A DNA stretch of 64,000 nt from contig JAVMKO010000003.1 of NCBI GenBank assembly GCA_032164245.1, positions 134,901,259 to 134,965,258 of the forward strand, in the 5' to 3' direction. The notes beneath the pieces were generated by a model that had not been told where the DNA came from, made no database searches, and was given only the letters and a program-made list of their open reading frames with translations. Numbering within the stretch: position 1 is the first letter of the stretch; each line of letters starts with the position of its first letter. This document shows, in pieces, positions 35,280-47,615 of this stretch. A program made the translations under genes and the position numbers. This stretch comes from Sternotherus odoratus. Taxonomy: Eukaryota > Chordata > Testudines > Kinosternidae.

Positions 35280-35375
35280 TGAAGGCTTCATTCTTCAAAG
35301 TTATTTAGAAAGATAATTCCCACTGAACTCAATGGGAGTTAGATGACTAAATGTTTTTGAAGACTGGGCCTTAGC
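35280..35375. mobile_element. Palindromic miniature repeat
   Basis: ttcttcaaagttatttagaa and ctaaatgtttttgaagactg are inverted around ccactgaactcaatgggagt, the same family as the cluster at 62330. Confidence 0.55.
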
Positions 35376-35394
35376 ACTCTGCATTTGAGATGCC

Positions 35395-35770
35395 ATCGAT
35401 ACCATCCCCTCAGTAGGAGCCACCTTGCACCCCCCACCCACTCTGGGTCCGGGGGCGATCCAGGTTCAGAGCCCTCACGCCCCACGCCCCCAGTGGCACA
35501 TGGGAACAGAGCCCTTGTGCGCCGCTACTCCCCTCCCCCTGCAAGATGGACACAACCACGGAGCCCTTGTGAGCCGCCCCCATCCCAAGTGGGACATGGT
35601 CATGGAGCCCTCGTGTGTCTCTCCACCCCTGTGGGACATGGCCAACTGCCACCCTCCTCAAGCGGAACATGGGGCTCAGCCACCACCCCAGTCCAAGCGC
35701 TTTTTGGTGCCCCCAAATCTTGGCACGCTAGGTGGCCGCCTAGTGTGCCTGGTGGTTACACTGGCCCTCG
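35395..35770. repeat. GC-rich interspersed repeat with CTAGG palindrome
   Basis: A C-rich block ends in ccccaaatcttggcacgcta followed by a 28-base near-palindrome (35722-35749; arms ggcac-ctagg and cctag-gtgcc). It resembles the inverted ends of the repeat at 16411-16746. The several overlapping Pro-rich open frames here are by-products of composition. Confidence 0.45.
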
Positions 35771-36641
35771 TTAGCCCCAAGGGTGTCATGGCTTTGTTAT
35801 TAAAAAAAAAAGGTATCAGGTTAAAATATGTCAAAGTCCCAAAGTGACTTAGGAGCCTAAGTCCCATTTGTAAAAGGGATCTGGACACTCAGAACTATAG
35901 GCTCTATAAGATCCTGGCCCAGAAGATTTGAAAATCCTTCGTATGCCACAGAGCTCAGATCCTCAATGGCTTTCTGCACATAAGCGGGATGGGACACTGT
36001 GGGCAGTGCTTCTGGGTGTGACGGGGGTGGGGGGGAGAAACAGGTGGGTCTGCATTTAGTAAAACAACAACAACAGGTAACATCGAGACGTCCCTTTGCT
36101 TATGCTGTGTAAACAAGCAATCAGATATCTACAACCCGGGTCTTTTATCCCACTTTTCTAACTGCCCTTTGTTATCTCCTTGCTTGTCTGTCAAAGCCAC
36201 TGTTGATACTGTGAACTCTTTGGGGCAAAGACCTGCATTCTATGTGTTTTCAGGGAAACAAATAGCACTCGTGAGTGCAATGAGATAATACATAATCTTG
36301 AGTTGTTTGATGCTCTATTTTAGAATCAATGACAGCAGACCTTTGTAGAAAGGTGTTCGTGTTTCTTGTCTGTGAAATACACATTTCACATCAAATCAGA
36401 AGCTACTTATCTGCTCGACTATATCTGCTCTCTGTACGCTTTCTATTGCACCTCAAAGGCATCTAGCACCATGGATCAAGATTTTCACAAATGACTAGTG
36501 ATTTTTGCCTACCTCCATTTTTAGGTGCGTTTGAAAATTTTAACTAATATGTAAGTATATTTTGATATGAGGTAGGTTATTATTATATATGATTTTAAAA
36601 GGCTGTTGGAGAAACAGCTGAAACACACTCAAGGTCATTTG

Positions 36642-36983
36642 TAGAGATGGGCAAAAAATGCAGCCATTTATCTGGATCCCTCAAAGTCTTGATGTGAATT
36701 AAATGAGACCCAGATTTGACCCACCTTTGGTTTTGGTTTTGCAAAAGAGACATCCAGGAGGTGCTTCCAAGGGCCTTTCAAGTTTCTCTTGCTCATCCCT
36801 TTTTGAGATAGAGATGAGCCAAAACCAATTCAGCACTCATTCTTCTCTGAACTTTGGGTGTTTAGGTGAAATGTGAACACTTTCTGAGTTTGGTGTTACT
36901 GAACCAAAATCTGATAGGGAAGAACAACTCAAACTTAAACTATTTTTTGGACTTCCCAACTCCCCAGCTTTGCCCATCTGCTA
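36642..36983. mobile_element. hAT-like element
   Basis: The left end tagagatgggcaaaaaatg and, reversed, the right end tagcagatgggcaaagct are imperfect inverted repeats. An internal tagagatgagccaaaacc near 36800 is a further related end, so two copies may be joined. Confidence 0.5.
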
Positions 36984-37797
36984 AATGTTTCTCTGCTGAA
37001 TGGGTAAGATGACCCCGTCACCTAAAACAAATGAGCAGTTGGGTTCCATGTGGGCATAGTAATGGTGGAGGATAAAGAAATATCGAGGAATGTTCTTGGC
37101 TTCTTTTTAAAGCACTCTGTATAGAGATTCAAAATTGTTGGCTTTATACATTTCGACTAGTGCATATATTGAATACCCATATCTAAATCTAGTAAAAACT
37201 ATTATTTTTTACCCACTCATTGGGAAAGCTTGCAGGTTTCTTAATATTGCTTTTACCTTTATTCAGTTGAGGCTCCACAACGACCATCCATCCATCCAGA
37301 GAATTTATTTGCATAGATACATTCTCCATCTGTTTTTCTCATGTAGTGCCTCTAAAACGTTCTTGGGTAGACTTCTGCCCGTCAGGAGACTAGGAACAAG
37401 ATGGCTGCTGATGCAATAAGCACAGCAATGTTGTAATTTTATGCTTGAAAAAGACTTCATGAAGCTCTTATTCAGGGTTTGCTCAGAAGCTACCAAAAGC
37501 AAATGTTCCTTCTTGGTTGCTAGACTCTGCTTTGCCCTGGGTTCTGTTTTATCCAAACCATCCAAATTAAGGCTAGACAGGGTGGTGTTAAGATGACAGA
37601 TTATGATGTGGGCCCATCCCCATTACAACCCAACAGTAGTGACAGAATTAGAGATTTTTATTTTGAAGACAGGAACTCTGAGAGAGGAACAGTGGCCAAT
37701 GAAAATCAAAATAAAACTTATCCAGAAATTAGTCATATTTAAGATGCTGTTCATAATTTCTGAGCACCTGCATCTCCCATTAGAGTCAGGGCTTACT
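36984..37797. other. Unassigned intergenic sequence
   Basis: No gene supported. Open frames at 37135-37565 on both strands overlap each other and show no domain. Confidence 0.4.
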
Positions 37798-37930
37798 TGT
37801 CGTATTAGTATTTATTTGTTGAATTATGATAGCACCAAAGAGTGTCAAATGGGATCAAGCCCCTCATTGTGCTAGGCACTGTACAAACACATAGTAAGAC
37901 TCAATCCTGCCCCAAAGAGCTTTAAATAGA
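37798..37930. repeat. Ancient amniote interspersed repeat fragment
   Basis: ttgtgctaggcactgtacaa, acacatagtaagactcaatc and ctgccccaaagagctttaaa in this order form a recurrent amniote repeat. I believe it is a MIR-related SINE tail, but I am not certain of the family. Confidence 0.5.
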
Positions 37931-37984
37931 CAAGATGAAGGGGAAGAGAAAAGAAGTATTAGTATTCTCATTTGGCAAGCAAAG

Positions 37985-38070
37985 AGGCAATTACAGTCCT
38001 GATTCAGCAAGATACAGCAATGGGGTTGCTTACATGATTGCAGTTAGGCATGTGCTTAAGTATCATTCCT
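37985..38070. mobile_element. Palindromic miniature repeat fragment
   Basis: cagtcctgattcagcaagat and aggcatgtgcttaagtatca are words of the palindromic repeat described at 6012. About half of it remains. Confidence 0.45.
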
Positions 38071-39776
38071 CCCAGAAGATGCTCAGCTTAAAATTAGACC
38101 AAGTGAATTTTGTCAGAAATTCAAGCAAAATGAAAATACTGGTGGTAGCTGGTTCTTATAGTTAGCCTAGTCCTGTAGCAATGTTATTTGCTAAATGGAA
38201 TTATGTTACATTTTCTGAACATTAGTAAGGCTCGAAATGCACAATATAAAATGTAGATATAATAGGTACAGTGAATATGTATTCATTTTGTCCATGTTAG
38301 CTGATTATTCTGGAAGATGGATGATGCTTTTCATAAAGCAGAGTCTTAGAATGCTACCCCCATAATAAAGTTATTGTTAATACCCTAATTAGTTGGGAAG
38401 TGATCCTTTTGAGGGTTAAGTGGCATTTTTATGACATGTAAGTCTGAATTGTACTTGGTTGGTTCACTTTTTTCCCCATTGGGTTTGGCTTTATGGTACT
38501 CAAGAGAGACACTATATAAATAAATTAAATAAATCAATAAATCTGATTAGAACTCACACAGAATCAGTAATACATATTTTTCTTATTTTCCCCCGTGTCT
38601 TGTTGTATCTCTTAAGGACATATTTGTAGATCACGTTTGTTGTAGTAAGTTTGTCCTGCTGAGATAACAGATTTCTAAAAGGCTGGAACTATCCCTTGAG
38701 GTATATTTTGACAAAATATGCAAAAATAATATCCTATATTTAAAATGAATTTATTTTGTTATTTTTCTTCCCCTTGGCATTGTCCTTTTGCCATTTTCAA
38801 GGCTCTTTAGGCATACACTTTAGAAAGACCACATCCGCAGTTGAATGGTTAAGCAAAGAAAACTAACGCAAATAATCACTTTCTAGTACTTCAAAATATT
38901 CTAATTTTTTAATGGAGAAAATGCATTCTTAAATTAAATATGCATAATAAGTAATACTAATAATAAGAAGAAAGTGGGATATGTGAGAATGAATGTAGTG
39001 TTACAAGCAAAATGCATTTGATTTGCTGGGTATAAAAGCTGGTTGAATAAGTAAGAATCAGTGGGGGGGGGAATAAAGAGAGAGAACCTCATAATGCTTA
39101 GAAATGGTCCATAATTGTATGGATTTTAAATATAAAAAGTTGGCAGTGGCAAAAGCTAAAAGCCATTAGTAGAGATACCATTGTACAATGCATCAGTAGC
39201 AGCAACTTTTAATCTTCAGGAAAAACCTAACTAGAGTTTTCGAAAATGTTGATAACTATACTTGAGTCTTGTCTTGATGTTTACTACAATGCTGGCATTG
39301 TTCAAAATGACATGGCCTAATGCATATATGAATCCTGTTTGAAAAGCACTACTAATTAACATAAATAGTCTTCTTCTGTGAAGGTCGTTTATTGCAAAGT
39401 TCATTTTTCAGCTGAGCATTGCTAAAATAGTCACCCTTCGGTAACAGCCATTAGATTAAGAGACTTAGGTCTGTTCTCTTCCTGACATTGGGTCAGGTTT
39501 TTTGAAGAAAGTCTCTTGCATGCCAAGAAGCCCTTAAAATAATATTTGAATAGGAAAAGAATGGATGTAATTACATTGTAATTTTTTTTCTGTCATCATT
39601 GAATTAATGAAGACCATTCTTTTCATTTCTGAAAACATGTTTTCCTATTTTGTTGTCCCTGCTTAAATCTTTCCCTATGGGATCTTGGATTTCCTCAATC
39701 ATAACAATTAATGAAAACAAATGGATATGGAATATTCAACTTTAGGTGTGTGCATATGTTCACCTATGGCAAAATA
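38071..39776. other. AT-rich, repeat-poor interval
   Basis: No gene seen. AT-rich throughout, with a short G-run at 39063-39070. Repeat content is unusually low compared with the neighbours, so conserved noncoding sequence is possible. Confidence 0.25.
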
Positions 39777-39779
39777 TTA

Positions 39780-40080
39780 GGGTACATCTATACTATCCAC
39801 CGGATCGGTGGGTAGTGTTCAATGTATCAGGGATCGATTTATCATGTCTCATCTAGACGCAATAAATCGATACCCGAACCCGCTCCCTATCAACTCCGGA
39901 ACTCCAGCTCTGCAAGAGAAGTAAGCAGAGTCGACGGGGGAGCCGCCTTGAGTGACGCATCGCCGTGAGGAAGGCCAGGTAAGTTGAACTGAGATACTTC
40001 AACTTCAAGTATGCAAATAGCATAGCTGAAGTTGCGTATCTTAGTTCAAAACTCCCCTTCTCCCCAGTGTAGCCCAGGCC
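39780..40080. mobile_element. Harbinger-like element with TTA target duplications
   Basis: The trinucleotide TTA flanks both ends (39777-39779 and 40081-40083), the signature of PIF/Harbinger insertion. The ends are imperfect inverted repeats (gggtacatctatact against, reversed, ggcctgggctacact). Internal order and sequence match the copy at 17835-18135 (ccggatcggtgggtag, atcgattta...taaatcgat, ccggaactcca, gtcgacggggga, tagctgaagttgcgtatct). More CpG sites have decayed here than in the other copy. Length 301 bp, the same as the sister copy. Confidence 0.9.
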
Positions 40081-40194
40081 TTAGAGATGTCATGCCATGG
40101 CGCCTTTATTTTCCCCCTTCGGTGGCCCCAGTATGGTTTTCATCTTTTCAAGATCACATGGGTTTCAAACAGCTGTTGTTCACCAGCAAACAAA

Positions 40195-40330
40195 AGACTG
40201 AGCATTCCAACACCAGTTCAGTAAAGCACTTGAGCAGCTGCTTAACTTTAAGCATGGGCGAACCAGTATTTGATTAAATGCATTGCTGGATTGAGCTGAG
40301 AGGGCTCAGCACCTTGCAGGATCAAGCACT
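40195..40330. mobile_element. Palindromic miniature repeat pieces
   Basis: cagtaaagcacttgagcagc, gcttaactttaagcatgggc, gcattgctggattgagctga and gcaccttgcaggatcaagca are inverted-repeat words of the palindromic family, here as two adjoining partial copies. Confidence 0.5.
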
Positions 40331-42234
40331 TACTAAAAGCATAATTCTCATCCTCTCTACCTTTCCAGCAATTCAATCCAATAGTAAAGTCTACACTAGA
40401 ATCCCAAACCAAGAGGAGCCATGCCTGTGTAGTGGGCAAAGATGCACACCCAAGAAAGGGACAAGTTATTTCCCATCTGGTTTTCAATTGGCTTCATTAG
40501 GTGTTTGTCTCTAGTTACAACTGCAATTGTACAGCAGCCCCAAAGTAAAGTTATGCTCTGGAGTTTGGGGACCAGTGTTAGATGTCGGAGGCCTGCCCGG
40601 AGCCACCAACAATATGTTGCAGGTTGAGCTACACAGTGAATCCTCTTATACTTGTATACTATAATTCATTCGTTTAAGAAATGTTAGTGGAAATTACTGA
40701 ATGATACATGTTAAAACATTCCTAGATTGTAAATGCTTTGTGGGCAGGGACCATAGCTCTGACAGTTTTGTACAGAAGATGGAACAATGGGGCCTTGATC
40801 GTGATCGGGACCAATAGACATTCCGGCTTGGAGCTTTGTTGAATAGATAGAATCCAAGCGGTTCCAAAATATTTTCCTGTTTTAGGGCTGTATTGTGCAT
40901 AACATCTTCTCAAGAGGGACCGAGAAACTAAGTAAATTTTGGTTCATGGAGTTTCTTGCAAAGCATTCTGTTGGGAGGCAAGGATTCCCCCTCACTGCTG
41001 TGGAACTGGCCTGCAGGAAGGTGTGCTGAGATCACTCAGACCTGCTGATATTCTGAGAATGGCACAGAAATCCCATGAATCCATGGCATTTCAAAGAACA
41101 GGTCCCTGTGTCTGGCAGCTCAGGATTCCCTTCCCATTTGATCACCGGAGTTTCCTGTCAGCCTCTGCTTGGAGGTGGGGGTTGGGAGTTCAAAATACCA
41201 AGGGGTCAGCATTATCTTCCATTAGGAAATTCCCTGCCTTTCAAGGGTAATGATGCTCCAAAGAGCAGCAGTCTATCCCTTTGCCCCTCCTGTTCCCTGC
41301 ATGCTCAGAATCCTGTCCCCACATCCTTGGGCAGGGAGGGTAATCTGTGCAAATGAGAGGAAAGGGGGAGCGCAATGTGGAGCCACTGCTTCCCCTCACC
41401 AGCTTCCACTAGGTTTTTCCTCCTCTCCATTCACATTAGCGGAGAGGGGCATATGGGCCTTTGAGATTTCATGTTTCATGGCTTACTTGGCTGTCACAAC
41501 GTTTTACATTTTTATGTGGTGTAACATACATGGTGATCATCTTTAAGGAAAAAAAAATTGTACGGCAGATCCCTAGATGCCCTTGCTGGGAGCAGATGTC
41601 TGAACCAGAACGTTGTTAAACCCCCACTTGGATTCTCATTCCCCACCCTTTGTATATTCCAAATGACACTACTTAGCTCATGCTGACCCTCTCTCACTTC
41701 CCAGCAGAACTTAAGATGGTTTAGGGTGGCGGAAGGTTGAAATGGGGAAACTTGCAGATTTATAGGGCATTGAGACGGATTCATAATCTGTATTGATGCC
41801 ATCATCCCTGACCATGTGACAACCAAAGCAGATAAGCCTATGACTGAACTGAAAAGATTTCTTAAAGCTGGTAATCGATATTGAGCAGCTCAGTCTGTCG
41901 AGCTATCAAATTCAGAGCTATCCACACGAGGGCGGTGGGGGCGGGGAGGGGAAATTAGAGAGGCTGACAGCAAGGCTTGTACAACTGGAGACACAAAATC
42001 AGCAGTTAAGAAGGCTCTGACATGCTTGCAAATCAGCCGTACATGAGACTATAATGGAACAGGTAGGTAGTGTAGTGGATAGATGAGATCAGCTGAGGAG
42101 GGAGCATAGGAGAACAACAGGTGTACATTGTTTCATTAGGACAAATATCAGAAATAAAATAGGGGGAATCCACACTTTGCAAAGCGACTGATGAATCTGG
42201 ATGTCTCAATCTGAGGGCACACAGACGGAAATGT
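40331..42234. other. Unassigned intergenic sequence
   Basis: No gene supported. Overlapping frames at 40939-41826 have no domain, and both strands are open in places. Confidence 0.4.
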
Positions 42235-42355
42235 CAGAAAGGGGTCTGATTTTCAGAAAGTACTTAGCATCCACTCACCCTCTGAAAACGAGGCCCCTTT
42301 AAGGAGTCAAGAATTGAGCACCCGAAACCACGACTCAGTGTTGAAAATCTGGGCA
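42235..42355. mobile_element. Palindromic miniature repeat
   Basis: ggtctgattttcagaaagta and gtgttgaaaatctgggcaag are inverted ends, with gagcacccgaaaccacg-type words between. Same group as 45295 and 62330. Confidence 0.45.
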
Positions 42356-45294
42356 AGGAATTTATTGCTCAGAGCATGTGTCTTCAGTTAGGACCAAATC
42401 AGGAAGTTCTGATTCAGCCTCAGCTTGGCTCTTCCCCCTCCAGTGGGCTATGGAAGTAGGGAATGCCACCAATGGGGTATCTTATCCTTCTCCAACTTCT
42501 GTCAGAAGCTGCCAACCCCTCCCCTCTCCTCTCACCCAGAGCTGAGGAGCCACTTGTGGGGACAAAAGGAAGCCCTGGTTGGGACAGGAAAGGACACACA
42601 TCATTCCCGCCCACTTATCAGGGATTCCACAGCAGAGCTAATAAGGAGGGAGTAAGTATTCACTTTTTGCACAGACCTCTTGCAAGCTGTGAAACTCCAA
42701 CCCCACCCCTGAGAAGTAGCACCAGTGGGGTAGGACCTGGTATTACATTGTTTATAGAGACCCCAAAAAGGTGGAACTCACCCAGTTCCTTGTGAACAAA
42801 TCCCAACCCCTGGTGGGACAATAAAGAAAAAACTGTGAAGAGAACTTCCCTAGTCTTCCTGCTCATTAGGGCCCCTTCCATGAATTTCTCCATTGATTTC
42901 AAGGGGGAATTTGGCTTGAAATGAATGGTTTAATGTAGCCTTAAGTAAAGACTTAAGGATTTAGTTCTTAATGAGCCAGCCTGTCCAGCTTTCAGGGAGG
43001 AAGCTATATACGCCATTATTATCCATAGCACAAAATATACAGCAGAAGAACAAATTCTCACTCAAGCAGAGGACGTATGGCACCATTCCATAAACAAGCC
43101 ACAACATTCTTTTCCTCCCAACTTCAGTGGAAAAAGAAGGGAAGCTGATGCCCATCAAAATAAATTGCACAATGATAACACCTCGTAAGTGGCAGCATTT
43201 TCTAGAAAGTGAAGGATTTGCACGGATAATCAATCATTGTGCTTTGTTTCTACAGGAGGAATGAATTCTATGAACCCAAGATTGGTCAGATTGGCCCTAA
43301 TGATAGAGGTGAAAGTTGGGTCATTCCTATATATACACGAATAAAGCTATTCTGGTTCAAATGCATGAAATGCATACTATATGTATGAAGAACGGGATGT
43401 GCTTTTCTTTCTTAAATGTCTAATTAGTGTGTCATGTCACTACTTCAGTAAATTCCAGTTGTGAAAAGTTTTGGGAGCACATGAGAGTGAATGTTTGTCT
43501 TGAAAGACAGAGCAAACAGAAATTAATAATCATGTTTCCCTTGTTATATTTACTGTTTTGCTTCTAAAGGGAATATTAGTCCACTAAGAGATTCATAATT
43601 AGGAGCATGCCAGATGGGTTATCAATGTGGTTTTAAATTTTTATACATAGAGTGCTTGTTTTTTTAGGTGATGCTTTGGTTCCATGTACAGTAGTTAAAT
43701 ATAAATATCGTGTATAAGGGGGCTACTAACTGCTTCATGATTTTGAATCTGTGTTTACTTAATCTCCACACCTCCCATTTTTTTGGTGGTCTGGTGGGAT
43801 AGATCAACTGAATGGACTTACCAGATGGAAGAATAAAACTGGAAAGCAGAATAGAGATCCAGACCTTTCAGCTAGTAAAAAGCTGAGAGCTTTAGTTCAT
43901 AAAAAGAAGGCTGGAAACAAATCAGTTCTGCTGGGATTCTGGACATCTTGCCTGAAGTGGAAGAGGTGATTTTGTGAGGAGGAATTCTTCAGAAGCTGAA
44001 ATGCACGTGTTCTATCGTCATGTAGCAGTCAAATCGGAGTGTCGATGTGGAGAAAGGGGGGAAAATACCTAGCACCTGGCTGACTCATCTCAGGCCATGA
44101 GTGATTTATTCATGAAGTAACTTCAAAATGGGGCTTGGCAATATTAATGTAACAAATCCACATGCTGAAGCCAGATAGAGTTATTGTCCTAAAGAAATCA
44201 GACCCATCCTGAGAAAGTTGTGACAAGAACTCCAGGTTTTCGGTTCCCCCGATACAGGTCTCTGCTCTTTAAGCTGGAGGATCTGTCCTCTAACTAGCAG
44301 TGGTAGTAAGTCCCTTATTTTGCCAGTGGGCCAGCCACTAGAGGATGTCATAACCACATATCCATATAGACGCAGAAAGTAGTTTTGATCTGCTTTCTTT
44401 GACCTACAATACAAACCTAGTTAAAACCAAAACTCAGTTATGTCTCCAGGATTTCTTCAAAGCTAGCATATCTTCATCATACTCCAGGGCTGCTGGCAAG
44501 ACAAATGGTCTTTTCAAAGCTGGTCTCCCAGCTCCTTCATTCATATTCTCTCCTGTTTATCTGAAGGTTTTAGAAGTCCAATAACTGGACTGAACTGTGT
44601 ACCAGTGACCTAGATGATAATGTAAACTCTACATTCATTCTATTTGTTACTAAACGAGGAAGGATAAAAACACTAGACAGGGTAGATCAAAAGTGCAGAA
44701 TAATCTGTCTCATAGGGATAGGCTGCTGTCCAGTAAACAGAATGAGATTTAATACTGATACATTTTAAGGTGATGCACCAATTGAGAAATAATTATATAG
44801 ATTAGAGACAGGCCTGAACCGCAACACCAGATTCAACTTCAGAGCTTTGGGAAAGTTCAGATCTGCATGTGAATTTCAAAGCATGGGCCTCTTTGTACAA
44901 TGAGCCTGAATTAAATGTGAATACCACAAGTTTATAGGATCCAAATCCATGGTCTGGACTCATTTCTATACACAAAATGGGAGACTGCTACACTGAAAGC
45001 AGAAATATAGAAAAACATCTAAGGGTTTAATGTTGATAGGAGCTCATGATACAATAGATTGCAAAGGAAAAAGAAAGGAAACTTCCATCCTTGGGTGGAT
45101 GAATAAAATGGAAGGGAACTTGTAAAGTAAAAGGGGCAGTAATGCCTATTGATGTTGTTTTGATAAGAAGTCACTTGGAATAATACATGCAAGTTTTGGT
45201 CCTTCATTATGAAAAGGATCTTGAGAAGTTAAAGGAAGTTTTAAAAGAATGATTGTGACAATAAAGGGATTTACACTGTAAATCCTAAAAGACA
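42356..45294. other. Unassigned intergenic sequence
   Basis: No gene supported. 43300-43760 is AT-rich. 44795-44960 contains hAT-like repeat words (gacaggcctgaaccgcaac) too degraded to delimit. Confidence 0.35.
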
Positions 45295-45440
45295 GAGGGT
45301 AGCATTTTCAAAAAAGCTTAACTGATTTAGGAGCAGAAATCCCATTGAAATATCCCTAATCACTTTAAAAGTATTGGTGTAAATTGCTTAGGTGTTTTGA
45401 AAAATCACACTAGGCACCTTTAAAAATCTGGCCCTAAACT
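45295..45440. mobile_element. Palindromic miniature repeat
   Basis: ggtagcattttcaaaaaagc and, at the other end, cctttaaaaatctggcccta are inverted relatives, with a central gcagaaatcccattgaaata. Same family as 62330-62470. Confidence 0.55.
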
Positions 45441-46389
45441 TTTAACAGTTCTACCCCTTGTCTTCCTATCTACCTAGATTGCGTCTCTTATCTTCTCTAC
45501 TATATGCCACACATAATGTGAGCACCCAGGTCTCTAGATAGTATCTTCACCACTGTCCCAGCTGTCCTGTTATAGGGTTATCTCCAAGTACTCTATCGAT
45601 ACTGTCTAATTACAAAGAGGTGGTATGATATCTAAAGTTCCACTGATAGGACTTCACTTGAATGGCCCAGAAAAAAAGGTGATGGAAAGAAATAGGATAC
45701 CACAATGGAAATACTTGGAAGGTATTATCTGGGAGAAGGGCAAGGGACTATTTTCAATAAAAGTGTGTTGTAATGGTATAAAATAAGCATAAAATATTCA
45801 AGTTCGATATCAGAAAACAAAGTTCAATGATAAGGGCAATGAGACAGTGGAATCAAGTGCTTACCATGTTTAGTGAGGTAGTTGAGTATGGTGTACAGTA
45901 TATTCCCAATGATTCAAACAGCCTGGGGGACACGGATTTTGTTCAAATAATGAGGAGTTTGGATGATTGAGATGGCAGGAGCCATTCAGCAGTAGGGTGG
46001 ACTTCCTTGCAGCCAAGATCTTCTCCTTCACCTCCTTGTCAGAGTCTTGGCTGGGGGAGTCTCTGCTCTGCCCCACTCACTTCTGTGACAGTGGGGCTAC
46101 AGAGGTCTGCCTGCACTGCCACAGGGCTGGTGACACCTGTTTCTTGCATGGGTGGGTGGGTGGGTGGGGCAGGGGAGGCAGTAGTCTTGGCAGGGCAAAG
46201 CAGAGGTCTCTGGCTAAGGCTCTGCTCTGCCCTGCTAGGACTGCAGCCCTTCCCACACCTAATGCATGAACGGATCCAGTGTCACTGGCCCTGTAGAAGC
46301 ACGAGGACTCCTCTGCAGCAACGTTCTCATGGCCCTGCTCACTTCCTCCCAAGACATCAGGGATGCAGAGGGGTCCCTACACTGCTGCA
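45441..46389. other. Unassigned; includes a G-rich run
   Basis: No gene supported. (GGGT)n-like ggtgggtgggtgggtggggc lies at about 46150-46170 and could form a G-quadruplex on the plus strand. Overlapping frames at 45967-46411 have no domain. Confidence 0.4.
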
Positions 46390-47222
46390 GGAGCCATTCA
46401 GAGAATCATAGAACTGGAAGGGACCTCGAGAGATCATCTAATCCAGTCCCCTGCACTCAAGGCAGGACTAAGTATTATCTAGAACAGGGGTGGGAAAACT
46501 TTTTGGCCCGAGGGTTGGATAGGGAAGGCTGTGCCTCCCCAAACAGCGTGGCCCCACTCCCTATACAACCCCCACCCACTTCCCACCCCGACTGCTCCCC
46601 TCAGAATCCCCAACCCATCCAACCCCTCCTGCTCCTTGTCCCCTGACTAACCCCTCCAGAGACACCCCCCCATCCCTAACCATTGTTTGCCCAACCTGCT
46701 CTTAAAAATCCCCAATGATGGACATTCCACAACTTCCCTAAGCAATTTATTACAGTGCTTAAACACTCTGACAGTTAGCCCTTGTGCAATTTAAGCCCAC
46801 TGCTTCTTGCCCTATCCTCAGAGGTTAAGGAGAACATTTTTTCTCCCTCCTCCTTGTAACAACCTTTTATGTACTTGAAAACTGTTATCATGTCCCCTCT
46901 CAGTCTTCTCTTTTCCAGACTAAACAAACCCAATATTTTCAATCTTCCACCATAGGTCATGTGTTCTATCCTTTTTGTTGCTCTTCTCTGGACTTCCTCC
47001 AATTTGTCCACATCCTTCCTGAAATGTTGTGCCCAAAATTGAACACAATATTCCAGGCGAGGCCTAGTCAGTGTAGAGTAGAGTGGAGGAATTACTTCTC
47101 GTGGCTTGCTTATAACACTACTACTAACACATGCCAGAATGATGTTTGGTTGTTTTGCAACAGTGTTACACTGTTGACTCATATTTAGCTTGTGGTCCAC
47201 TATGACCCCCAGATCCCTGTTG
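46390..47222 (-). mobile_element. CR1 LINE 3' portion with an open C-terminal ORF2 segment
   Basis: On the minus strand, 46775-47200 encodes 141 uninterrupted codons with PRLEYCVQFWAQHFRKDVDK, LEEVQRRATKRIEHMTY and LGLFSLEKRRLRGDMITVFK, the segment downstream of the polymerase in CR1 ORF2. The reverse transcriptase itself is missing, so the element is 5'-truncated, as is usual for LINEs. The 3' end at about 46395 shows CR1-type attctatgattctc. A separate 185-bp insertion interrupts the 3' portion at 46485-46669. The long open stretch suggests modest age, but the copy cannot be autonomous. Confidence 0.9.
46485..46669. mobile_element. hAT-like insertion nested in the CR1
   Basis: CR1 sequence stops at tattatctaga and resumes at ccatccct, as expected if uninterrupted CR1 reads straight across. 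The insert begins caggggtgggaaaacttttt, a common hAT-type end, and is otherwise C-rich. The right end and target duplication are degraded. Confidence 0.7.
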
Positions 47223-47282
47223 GTTTCACCTGCAGCTAGAGGCTTGTTTTCCTCCTCTCAATTCTAGCCAGGGGTCTTTAAT

Positions 47283-47393
47283 CTATTATCTGGACCTCCA
47301 CATTATCTGAATCCCTTCCTTGTTTCCCAGCACGAGATACCTGGGGAATCAAGGGAAAGATTTGGATAATGTGGAAGTTCAGATAATAGGATA
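47283..47393. mobile_element. Palindromic Tigger-like remnant
   Basis: attatctggacctccacatt and ctgaat on the left pair with tttggataatgtggaagttc and agataat on the right, giving inverted arms of about 30 bp around a roughly 50-bp centre. The words resemble Tigger-group internal termini. No flanking duplication is clear. Confidence 0.55.
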
Positions 47394-47403
47394 TTGGATA
47401 AAC

Positions 47404-47417
47404 ATGAGTATACTCAT
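47404..47417. repeat. Perfect 14-bp palindrome
   Basis: atgagtatactcat is its own reverse complement and is followed by a further atatgagtat. Function unknown; chance is plausible. Confidence 0.6.
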
Positions 47418-47539
47418 ACAATATGAGTATTGAGTAGAAAAAACATAGAAAACATTTAAGTGTAACGTCCCCATTTCACATTCTTAGTACTGCTTCAGAC
47501 ATATTTGCAGTGCTTCAAAGGAGATAATAAGTAGAATAA

Positions 47540-47615
47540 ATAATACTCACCCATAGCTCTTACATCGCCCTTTACATCCATAGATTTCAAAGTGCTTGAG
47601 ATATGGACGGAAATG
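47540..47615 (-). mobile_element. MIR-type SINE 3' fragment
   Basis: gctcttacatcgccctttac and atagatttcaaagtgcttga match the tail region of reptile MIR-type SINEs. Short and old. Confidence 0.45.

Noticed and set aside
35385..35847. Pro-rich overlapping open frames
   Set aside because: Composition effect of a C-rich repeat; both strands and several frames are open.
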